Source of the DNA: Gemmatimonadota bacterium
Lineage (GTDB): Bacteria > Gemmatimonadota > Gemmatimonadetes > Gemmatimonadales > GWC2-71-9
DNA length: 52,811 nt
Assembly (NCBI GenBank): GCA_020351775.1
Contig: CP070666.1
Coordinates: 4,601,303 to 4,654,113 of the forward strand
Direction: 5' to 3'
This document shows positions 1 through 7,113 of this stretch, piece by piece (position 1 is the stretch's first letter; each line of letters starts with the position of its first letter). The notes beneath the pieces are model-generated. The model saw only the letters and a program-made list of their open reading frames with translations, was not told where the DNA came from and did not search any database. Made by a program: the position numbers and the translations under genes.

Positions 1-1377
1 GGCCCGATCATTGGCGGTGCGGTCAACCCCTTCGTGCGCCGTCGTGAAGCGCAGCGTAGAGCACGCATCAAGGGTAGGTCGTACCAACCACCTGTAGAGC
101 ATCCGCTGCTGCAAGAACCTCTGGATGAGACACTAGGGGTAATCATCTATCAGGATCAGGTATTACAGGTCTGTCAGGCACTAGCTGGCTTCACCGCGGG
201 CCAGGCCGAAGCACTACGTCGCGCTATGAGTCGCCGCAGGTCACGTGAACTGATGGAAGGGTTTTGGGAGGAGTTCCGCACTGGCGCTGCACAACGAGGT
301 GTAGACGAGGCTACAGCACAACGCGTGTTCGACCAGGTCGCGGCATTCTCTGAATTTGGCTTCCCCAAATCACATGCCGCAGCCTTCGGACTGCTGGCCT
401 ACCAGTCAGCATGGCTGCGCTACTACTATCCCGTCCAGTACTATACCGCTCTGTATAACAATCAACCCATGGGGTTCTATTCGCTTGATGCGCTGGGACG
501 TGACGCTGGCCGCCACAATGTCGAGATCAGGCTGCCGGACATCAATCACAGCGACGTACACTGCATCGTCGAGGATGATGCGGTACGCGTCGGATTGAGT
601 TTTGTGCGCAACTGGGGGCAGGATGTCGCTGAAGCAACGGTAATCGAACGCGCACAGAATGGTCCCTACCTAAGCCTCCCAGACTTCGTGCGGCGCGCTC
701 CCCCAGCCCTCTCCCGCGACGCTATTGAGAACTTGGTGTGGGTGGGGGGCTGTGACAGCTTCGGTCTCACAAGACCCCAACTGCTCTGGCAAGTCGGACT
801 TTGGCTTCCTCCGAAACAATCGACCAATCGCAACCGTGTACGCCGTCAGTTGGAACTGGCACTCAACCACCCTCACGAAAACCTCCAGTTTGCCGACATA
901 GCAGCGGACCAACGGCTTCTGGCCGAATACCAGATGCTTGGATTTGCTGCGACTGGCCACCCCTTCAGCATGCTGAACCACGTACTTCCACCAGCTGTAA
1001 TACGCAGTAAGCAGCTCAGATATCTCGATACTGATACTGAGATCCAGGTTGCCGGGCTGGTAGTGGCACGTCAGCGACCGCTTACTGCAAAAGGCTTCAC
1101 ATTCATTCTCTTGGAAGATGATACAGGTATGATAAACGCAATAGCCCGGCCCGATGTTTACGATCGGTACCGCGTCACGATCCGCACTGAACCGGTCGTG
1201 TGGATCATTGGCAAGTTGGCAAAAGACGACGGTACACTCAACGTCATAGCCGAGAAGGTTCACCCGTTGAAACTGCAGTCTGCGAGCTCTCCACCAGCGT
1301 TCCCAAGCTCACGTTCTCCCTCCAGCTTTCTCAAGCAGCTACGCCGCACTGCTCCAAGCTCCAAGAACTGGGGTTAG
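1..1377 (+). CDS. dnaE2: Error-prone DNA polymerase III alpha subunit DnaE2/ImuC, 3' part
   Basis: The frame is open from the first base, so the gene starts before the window and about 458 C-terminal residues are visible. It begins in the catalytic palm/thumb region (GPIIGGAVNPF), followed by the stretch with IIYQDQVLQV and LRRAMSRRRS, then FSEFGFPKSHAAAFG and NNQPMGFYSLDALGRDA. These phrases are characteristic of the DnaE2 (ImuC) branch rather than replicative DnaE1. A helix-hairpin-helix region and a C-terminal OB fold (around IQVAGLVVARQRP) follow. DnaE2 normally works with ImuA and ImuB in SOS-induced translesion synthesis; those genes would lie upstream, outside the window. The stop codon overlaps the stop of the convergent ispH by four bases. 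The last 30 or so residues are low-complexity and serine-rich. Confidence 0.95.
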   Translation, partial: GPIIGGAVNPFVRRREAQRRARIKGRSYQPPVEHPLLQEPLDETLGVIIYQDQVLQVCQALAGFTAGQAEALRRAMSRRRSRELMEGFWEEFRTGAAQRGVDEATAQRVFDQVAAFSEFGFPKSHAAAFGLLAYQSAWLRYYYPVQYYTALYNNQPMGFYSLDALGRDAGRHNVEIRLPDINHSDVHCIVEDDAVRVGLSFVRNWGQDVAEATVIERAQNGPYLSLPDFVRRAPPALSRDAIENLVWVGGCDSFGLTRPQLLWQVGLWLPPKQSTNRNRVRRQLELALNHPHENLQFADIAADQRLLAEYQMLGFAATGHPFSMLNHVLPPAVIRSKQLRYLDTDTEIQVAGLVVARQRPLTAKGFTFILLEDDTGMINAIARPDVYDRYRVTIRTEPVVWIIGKLAKDDGTLNVIAEKVHPLKLQSASSPPAFPSSRSPSSFLKQLRRTAPSSKNWG

Positions 1378-2570
1378 CCTCTGACAGTAACACCTCTACT
1401 CTCTAGGATTCGCTCGATCGCCTCACCAATCTTGTTGTTTGGCGTAGACGCACCTGCAGAAATGCCTACTGTTCGCACTGACCTATCTAGCCAGCCGTAC
1501 CTCACGACCTCTTCATCAGAACCCACTGGCTTGAATCGTATGCTGCCCGTATCAGGGACGATGCACGAGGCGTCGGAGATATGGTAGGTAGTCCGCTTTT
1601 CCGAGCAGATCTTCGCTAGATGATTGGTATTGCTCGAGTTGTAGCCACCAATCACGACCATGACATCCAGTGGCTCTTCCACCAACTCCAAGACCGCATC
1701 TTGCCTTTCCTGGGTCGCTGAACAGATCGTATCGAATGACCGGAAATGCTCCGCAAGCTCTTCTTCACCATACCGGCGCCGCATCGCCTGAGCAACGCGA
1801 TCCGCTATAGCTAGCGACTCCGACGCTAGCATTGTTGTTTGGTTTGCAATGCCAATGCGTACCAGATCTGACTCAAACGCGAAATCCTCTGAGACCTTCC
1901 CACGGAACTGCACGTCCAATACACCCGCCTCGCCCCCCTCCTCTATGAAACGGCATACTGCCTCGCACTCGTCCGTATCCCTCACTATCAGGTACTTGCC
2001 GTTCGCGAACTTCTCTACCTGACTCGCAGTTGCCTTTGTCTCCTCATGGAAATACTTGCCGTGCACCATCGCGGTGAATCCATCCCTGGCATACTGCTCT
2101 ACACGCTTCCAAACATTGAGAACGGAACCGCACGTTGTGTCAACGAGAATGCAACCCAATTCGCGTAAGTACTGAAAGTCACGTAGCGTGACACCGAAGG
2201 CCGGTATGATCACGACGTCGTCAGCGGTCACGGCACTGTAGTCGAACCGGCCGTTGGAATCCGGGCGAAGAATGGTGATGCTCATGCTCTCGAGTTTGGC
2301 GTTGACGTGCGGGTTGTGGATTATCTCCCCGACCAGGAACACACGCTTATCCGGAAACTTCGACTCCGTTTCATAGGCATACTCAACCGCTCGATCCACA
2401 CCATAGCAGAAGCCGAATTCCTTGGCGAGTTTGATCGTGAGATCATCCACTGCCAACGTGTTGCCCGAACTACGGATTTTGTCGATCAACTGGCTGTGAT
2501 AGTCACCTGCCAGACTGCCGGCAATTGCACGCTTGAGACCGAATCCCTTGCGAAAGTATGTCTGTCCCAT
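1374..2570 (-). CDS. ispH: 4-hydroxy-3-methylbut-2-enyl diphosphate reductase IspH (LytB)
   Basis: IspH reduces HMBPP to IPP and DMAPP in the last step of the MEP isoprenoid pathway, using a [4Fe-4S] cluster. Three conserved cysteine contexts are visible: GFCYGVDRA near residue 55, DTTCGSV, and FDTICSATQERQ. The substrate-binding histidine motifs IIHNPHVN and HGKYFHEET and the SSNTNHL motif are also present. At 398 residues it is longer than the roughly 310-residue E. coli type and resembles the long form known from cyanobacteria and plastids, with about 40 extra N-terminal residues. The start is an ATG without a clear Shine-Dalgarno. It lies 29 bases downstream of the lipoprotein gene on the same strand, so co-transcription is possible. 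Confidence 0.96.
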   Translation of the reverse strand: MGQTYFRKGFGLKRAIAGSLAGDYHSQLIDKIRSSGNTLAVDDLTIKLAKEFGFCYGVDRAVEYAYETESKFPDKRVFLVGEIIHNPHVNAKLESMSITILRPDSNGRFDYSAVTADDVVIIPAFGVTLRDFQYLRELGCILVDTTCGSVLNVWKRVEQYARDGFTAMVHGKYFHEETKATASQVEKFANGKYLIVRDTDECEAVCRFIEEGGEAGVLDVQFRGKVSEDFAFESDLVRIGIANQTTMLASESLAIADRVAQAMRRRYGEEELAEHFRSFDTICSATQERQDAVLELVEEPLDVMVVIGGYNSSNTNHLAKICSEKRTTYHISDASCIVPDTGSIRFKPVGSDEEVVRYGWLDRSVRTVGISAGASTPNNKIGEAIERILESRGVTVRG

Positions 2571-2599
2571 CGTCAGTCAGTTCGAACCAGCCAAAAGAG

Positions 2600-3229
2600 T
2601 CAGTAGCGACGGACTGTTGGTTCACCCCCCAGAGGGCGCGGCGTCACATCTAGAGAGCTACAGTATTCATCAGACAATTCTCGCAGGCCGACGCCGCTGA
2701 ACACACCTACGTACCGTGTCAGAATGTTGTCTTGCACTTCCTGCACAGTCGACGCAAAGCGCCCTGTTAGCTCCTCGTTAACCGCTTGCAGCTCCAGGGA
2801 TCCCTCAATGGCCTGGAAACCGAAGGCTCTCTGCTGCTGAAAAATCTGCACACCAACGAGTGCCGCACGCTCACCGACCACAGCCGAATCAACCATGATT
2901 ATCGGATAGCTACCCTCCGGATTCCCATCGGGATAATAGAGCACGATAATCGTACCCGAACTGTCATCTTCTGCGTATAGCTCGATCTCGTGCGCACTCG
3001 CACAGGCCCCTGCTTCTACCTCCCACACCTTGCCTATCGCGAAATCACCATCGGAGACCACTACCAGGTGCCCGCCTCGGGGACGAGGGTAGTCAGGCAT
3101 TGGAGGCAGCTCCTCCAACGTGAGCAGGGTCTGGGTCGGCACTTCTAAGTCGGGAACATCGGTTTCCGATTGGGTTTGAGCGCTGCAAGCCCCCACAGCT
3201 AGGACCAGAAGCACCGCACGTGTACTCAT
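2600..3229 (-). CDS. Hypothetical lipoprotein
   Basis: I do not recognise a functional domain. The N-terminus is a lipoprotein signal: a short basic start, a hydrophobic run (VLLVLAV) and a lipobox-like VGAC, with the acylated cysteine near residue 15. The mature part is acidic and rich in Thr/Pro/Glu just after the cysteine. It then looks like a beta-rich domain of about 150 residues with two further cysteines (GACAS and EYCSS) that could form a disulphide. The ATG overlaps the TGA of the upstream thioesterase gene as ATGA, which implies translational coupling. Location in the periplasm or outer membrane is inferred from the signal only. Confidence 0.8.
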   Translation of the reverse strand: MSTRAVLLVLAVGACSAQTQSETDVPDLEVPTQTLLTLEELPPMPDYPRPRGGHLVVVSDGDFAIGKVWEVEAGACASAHEIELYAEDDSSGTIIVLYYPDGNPEGSYPIIMVDSAVVGERAALVGVQIFQQQRAFGFQAIEGSLELQAVNEELTGRFASTVQEVQDNILTRYVGVFSGVGLRELSDEYCSSLDVTPRPLGGEPTVRRY

Positions 3230-3696
3230 ATGCCACCACCTGCTGCTAGCCCGAGCAGCGTCCGCACGTCGGCCTGCTTGAGCAGAAATGGCTGCAAGGA
3301 ATCCCGCAACCCGTCAGGCAAGGGACGCGTCTTCTCAGTCGCACGATCCACACAGACGAGCACCTCATGTGCTGCGGCAGCCAGATGATGCGCCCCCAAG
3401 TGTAACACATCGAAATTTATCCCAATTGAACTTCGTCCAAAGTGCGTGAAGTACACCGCAACACGCAACCGGTCATCGAGTCGCGCCGGATACATGAAAT
3501 CACAATGCAGGTGCGCACGGGGAAGCCAAACATCAAACCTGTCAAAGACCGTGCTATATGGGACACCTGCTTTGCGAAACAGCTCCGTCTCCGCCATCTC
3601 AAAGAAGCGAACGTATGCACCGTAGAAGATGATGCCTGCGTTGTCTACGTCAGACCAGCGTACGTACTCATCAACAGTGAAGGGAACACGAATCAT
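3226..3696 (-). CDS. Acyl-CoA thioesterase, 4HBT hot-dog family
   Basis: A 156-residue single hot-dog domain. The N-terminal block RWSDVDNAGIIFYGAYVRFFE carries the Asp of the 4-hydroxybenzoyl-CoA thioesterase subfamily active site and the typical Y-x4-E on the helix. The later segment (SIGINFDVLH, then VCVDRATEKTRPLPD) matches the central strands and the proline turn before the C-terminal helix. Members hydrolyse short or aromatic acyl-CoAs; YbgC-type relatives associate with the Tol-Pal system, but no tol genes are nearby, so the substrate is open. The gene overlaps the downstream lipoprotein by four bases and is probably transcribed with it. Confidence 0.9.
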   Translation of the reverse strand: MIRVPFTVDEYVRWSDVDNAGIIFYGAYVRFFEMAETELFRKAGVPYSTVFDRFDVWLPRAHLHCDFMYPARLDDRLRVAVYFTHFGRSSIGINFDVLHLGAHHLAAAAHEVLVCVDRATEKTRPLPDGLRDSLQPFLLKQADVRTLLGLAAGGGI

Positions 3697-3739
3697 GCCG
3701 GAAGCTAGGCTGTCATCTCACCGCATGGTAGTGTCTGGT

Positions 3740-5932
3740 CTAGCGGGGGGCCCGGAAAACCAAGTCGAAGCGGACGTCATTGGCAGGGCGGAATCCCTTG
3801 GATAGGCTGAACCGTATCATCCCGTTCAACAGGGAAAGCCCCACACCCCCACCGATGAGCGGGTCAGATGAGAACGTATCACCGATGTCAGCGAAGATGA
3901 CGGGCGCCCAGATAGCCGATCTGCGCAGCGCAAAATCAAGCTGCGCCGACCAAAACCGCCGAGCGGCGCGGGTCCCATACAGATAGCCCCGCACCGTCTG
4001 CGGCCCCCCCAGCCGGTAGCCCATCTGCGCCACGGAATCTCCGGCCATTGCACCTGCTCGCAACGTCAGCGTACCCGTCCGCTGAATCACTTTGAACGGA
4101 ATGGCAGCAGAGCCCCAGAACCGCACCACCGCCGTGTCGGGGTTGCCCAGCAGCTCCACAGCCCCGTGCAGCTCCGCGAACCCGATCCGCATCAGGCGGG
4201 TCACGGTGCTGCGCAGAAACACGTCCTCCGCGACCGGTGCGTTTTCCGGAAACGCACCGTCCCCGAACAAGTTCGGGATGGGCGCGCTCACCGCAGTTGG
4301 CGTCGATTCGTGCGATTCAATGAACGCACTGACCTGGAAGTCACGCAGGAGACCCGCGTTCCACTGATATGATAGACCGCCACCCAAGGAGCGATAGTAT
4401 TCAGCATCGTCGTGGCCTGTGAAGAACGCGTTGATCGAGTTCCCGATGCCGAGCCCTCCGGTCCAAGACTCGACTTCACGCACGTCCCAATAGGCCGACA
4501 GATCCAACCGACCACCCGGCCCGTCCCGGCGCAACACCACGGAGGCAGCGGGTTTCATGTCCCCGAATGCAAACCGTCCCCCCACAAGGACGGTGGTGAA
4601 CGGCAGTCCAGGTCGAAACTGCAAACCTGCACCAAGGGACAACCCCTGTACCCGGTTGAACCGGATAATGTCCGAGAACCGCTGCCACGCCATCTGGAGC
4701 TGCTGCTGTCCTATCCACTGCGGAGGCAGACCCTCCGAGATCCTAGCCAGCTCGGCGACGGATTCGCGAATTCGCCTCTGCTCGTCTGAGTCCAGCGCAA
4801 CCTTGAATCCACCATCCCATTCATACGACGCCAGAGAGTCAGCTGGGGGTACGTCCACCTCCCAGCGGCCATCGCTCCAGACACCGGCACGGAAGTACCC
4901 GTTCCTGTAACGCTCCTCGTGGGTAGACTCATCCTCGGTGTATCCGTTCCCGACTTTCGCACCGATCCTGGTGCGTGACTGTCGTCCTATGCTTTCGTCC
5001 TCGAGAGCCAAAACGAAGGATAGGTCTGGTGAGGTGTTCACCCGATAGTCGCCGAATGTCGATACCGCCCGGGCGGGAATCGTGGCGTTGACAAACCAGG
5101 GAATCTCGGCCGTGATCGCCAGGAGCTGACGGTGTGGCAGCCAAAACTGCCGTCGAACGAGCGCGTATTCGATGTCGGCTTCAACACTCAGAACCCGATT
5201 CGCCCACTCATTCTCTTTGCGCGCTTCAGCACTATCCTCCGGCGCTGTGCCGTCCGGTTCTTCCCACAGATAGGTGCCGACGAACACGATCATCAGGCGC
5301 ACAACATCGCCTGTCTCCCGATCGATCCACATGTCGCCTGCGACCAGCGAGGGGCCCAGCTCTTTGGGTTCCACCCTCATCTTGACAGCGTGCACGTCGC
5401 GACCCGGCACACTGAGCGAGACCGAGTCGGTGATCGCGAAGCGGTAGTGGTCCGTCGCACCGGCGGCTAACGGATGCAGAGCGGCCCGATCCGGTACGCC
5501 CATCAGTCTGATACTGTCACCCAATGACCGCGGTATGAACCAGGGTCGGTCGAACCATACCTCTTGGCGGAATTCTCCTCGGACGTCGTCCTCGAGCTCG
5601 GGGGTGACGCCCGCCATCATGCGCAGGACCGGTGCTGCGGATCTGGCTCCCAGGACACGAACTCTGAGATCGTTGGGAGTCCGCCAAGTAACCTGCGCAC
5701 AGGCCTCATGTGCCACCAGAGCGGTCTGCCGAGCGAAGCGGCTCTTGCCCGCCGTGACATCCATACGGGTGTGCACCACTGCTTGGTAATCTCGCACCAG
5801 GGAATCCTGCCTGACGTGCCGGACTCGGGCGAGGGCGTACAGCTCCGCCGTGGCGCCGTCGCTGAAGGTGGCAGATTCCCCTTGCGGGAGTTGAGGAGTG
5901 AGAAGGAGAAGTGCTAGGAAGCTTGTGACCAT
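3740..5932 (-). CDS. Outer-membrane beta-barrel protein, Omp85/BamA-like C-terminus
   Basis: 730 residues. The N-terminus (MVTSFLALLLLTPQLPQG) is a plausible signal peptide. Residues of about 25-310 form a periplasmic beta-rich domain with alternating hydrophobics and a conserved-looking GDMWIDRETGDVVRL segment, reminiscent of lipoprotein-carrier or DUF5686-like folds; I see no clear POTRA repeats. From about residue 400 the protein has amphipathic strand patterns, and it contains GGPQTVRGYLYG, matching the conserved Omp85-superfamily barrel motif (G-x-R-G-[YF]). The C-terminus ends in strand-like FDLVFRAPR, not in a canonical terminal Phe. The start overlaps the end of the upstream PAS-Fis regulator by 19 bases, so the two are co-transcribed. 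The substrate or partner is unknown. Confidence 0.8.
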   Translation of the reverse strand: MVTSFLALLLLTPQLPQGESATFSDGATAELYALARVRHVRQDSLVRDYQAVVHTRMDVTAGKSRFARQTALVAHEACAQVTWRTPNDLRVRVLGARSAAPVLRMMAGVTPELEDDVRGEFRQEVWFDRPWFIPRSLGDSIRLMGVPDRAALHPLAAGATDHYRFAITDSVSLSVPGRDVHAVKMRVEPKELGPSLVAGDMWIDRETGDVVRLMIVFVGTYLWEEPDGTAPEDSAEARKENEWANRVLSVEADIEYALVRRQFWLPHRQLLAITAEIPWFVNATIPARAVSTFGDYRVNTSPDLSFVLALEDESIGRQSRTRIGAKVGNGYTEDESTHEERYRNGYFRAGVWSDGRWEVDVPPADSLASYEWDGGFKVALDSDEQRRIRESVAELARISEGLPPQWIGQQQLQMAWQRFSDIIRFNRVQGLSLGAGLQFRPGLPFTTVLVGGRFAFGDMKPAASVVLRRDGPGGRLDLSAYWDVREVESWTGGLGIGNSINAFFTGHDDAEYYRSLGGGLSYQWNAGLLRDFQVSAFIESHESTPTAVSAPIPNLFGDGAFPENAPVAEDVFLRSTVTRLMRIGFAELHGAVELLGNPDTAVVRFWGSAAIPFKVIQRTGTLTLRAGAMAGDSVAQMGYRLGGPQTVRGYLYGTRAARRFWSAQLDFALRRSAIWAPVIFADIGDTFSSDPLIGGGVGLSLLNGMIRFSLSKGFRPANDVRFDLVFRAPR

Positions 5933-6351
5933 CTCCCGCGACCGTCACGGTGCAGGCCGTACTCTTTCAACCGGCGCCAAAGCGTGGTCCGCGAGATCCC
6001 TAGCCGCCGAGCGCTCTCTGCAAGTCGCCAACCGGTCCCCTGCAGCGTCAACAGAATCGCCTGCCGCTCACGCTCGGCCAAAGTCCACTGCCCACCTTCT
6101 TGGGCCGGCAGGTAGACCGCTTCGCCAACTTTGAGTCCGCCCAATCTCAGAGGTGCAATCCTTCCCCCCCGCCTCGCCAGCTTCGGCAGCAACGCGGCCG
6201 CATCTCGCATCACCTCCTCACCAAAGCTCGCCAGAGCTTCTTCCGCCGGCTCGTTCGCATACACGAGCTGGCCGTCCGGGTCAAACACCACGACTCCCTC
6301 ATTGAAGGAGTCAAGCACCGCTCGGGCAAATGGCGAAAAGGCTGATGACAT
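5914..6351 (-). CDS. PAS-domain regulator with Fis-type HTH (HTH_8)
   Basis: A short two-part protein of about 145 residues. The N-terminal half (ARAVLDSFNEGVVVFDPDGQ, then LVYANEPAEEAL) is a typical PAS core. The C-terminal 45 residues (ILLTLQGTGWRLAESARRLG then ISRTTLWRRLKEYGL) are a Fis/NtrC-type helix-turn-helix. No AAA+ sigma-54-interacting domain lies between them, so it is not a classical enhancer-binding protein. I prefer the ATG at 6351; an in-frame GTG at 6360 is an alternative. Its 3' end overlaps the start of the Omp85-like gene, so it may control envelope functions, but that is inference. Confidence 0.85.
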   Translation of the reverse strand: MSSAFSPFARAVLDSFNEGVVVFDPDGQLVYANEPAEEALASFGEEVMRDAAALLPKLARRGGRIAPLRLGGLKVGEAVYLPAQEGGQWTLAERERQAILLTLQGTGWRLAESARRLGISRTTLWRRLKEYGLHRDGRGRWSQAS

Positions 6352-6455
6352 GATCGACACCGACTCACAGGGCTTCGCAGAGAACTGTACGCTGTAGCCG
6401 TGCGGAAGGTTTCAAATCGAGCCGTTTCCGGAGCTTCGAGATGCACGCTCCGGTT

Positions 6456-6469
6456 TGACCAAATGGTCA
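6456..6469. promoter_or_regulatory. Candidate TetR operator (TGACCA-AA-TGGTCA)
   Basis: A perfect inverted repeat with 6-base arms and a 2-base centre, 60 bases upstream of the tetR-family start at 6530 and about 100 bases from the divergent PAS-Fis gene. The ACC-N4-GGT core is the commonest TetR-family operator geometry, and the second TetR gene in this window has a site of the same form. Autoregulation, and possibly control of the divergent operon, are inferred. Confidence 0.6.
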
Positions 6470-6529
6470 GGCCGGGAGATATTACTTCGTGCATGTGTGC
6501 TAACTGAGCGACCAGTCAAGGGGTATCCA

Positions 6530-7111
6530 GTGTCTAGACAGCGGGGCAAAGCAAGAGAGACGATTATCGAAAGTGCTGAGGCGCTGGTGCGAAAGCATGG
6601 CGCAGCCGCGGTGACAGTCGAGGCTGTCGCCAAGGCCGCAGGAACCGCAAAGGGCCTAGTTCATTACCACTATAAGACCAAACAAGGCTTGCTGGGCGCG
6701 GTGGCAGACCGGCTCACCGCGTCCCGAACCAGCAGCTGGGCTAATGCCCTCAGACCAGGCGCGGCGGAATCGGCCGCCGAAGCCTCGTGGCGGTTACTGA
6801 CGCGGGAGTCAGCAACCGGAGTAGCCCTGGCCTGGCAGACACTGTTGCATTCCGGCTCCACCCTGCCTGACCAAGCAGCCAAGTCACGCTTGTGTGCATT
6901 CAGCAGCTCGCTGGGGACCGCTCTAACGCAGCTGTTCGCAGACGACATGGGCCTTGTCCCCACTGTGCCGACGGCAGAGATCGGATGGCTGATGGCGGCA
7001 GTAGTCGACGGCGTGGGGTTACAGCTACTCGCTGGAGTAGGCGAAGAACAGCTTCACGGCGCCTACGCCGCTGCCTGGCTCGGACTCTTGGCTCTCGCGG
7101 CCCCGGCGTAG
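6530..7111 (+). CDS. TetR/AcrR-family transcriptional regulator
   Basis: About 193 residues. The N-terminal helix-turn-helix reads ARETIIESAEALVRKHG, then VTVEAVAKAAGTAKGLVHYH and YKTKQGLLGAV, the classical TetR DNA-binding signature (residues of about 8-55). The C-terminal ligand-binding part is helical with no recognisable ligand class. A longer frame exists from a TTG at 6455, but the GTG at 6530 has a good AAGGGG Shine-Dalgarno six bases upstream and leaves the palindrome at 6456-6469 as a promoter operator, so I chose it. The stop lies 2 bases before the convergent helicase stop. Confidence 0.92.
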   Translation: MSRQRGKARETIIESAEALVRKHGAAAVTVEAVAKAAGTAKGLVHYHYKTKQGLLGAVADRLTASRTSSWANALRPGAAESAAEASWRLLTRESATGVALAWQTLLHSGSTLPDQAAKSRLCAFSSSLGTALTQLFADDMGLVPTVPTAEIGWLMAAVVDGVGLQLLAGVGEEQLHGAYAAAWLGLLALAAPA

Positions 7112-7113
7112 CG

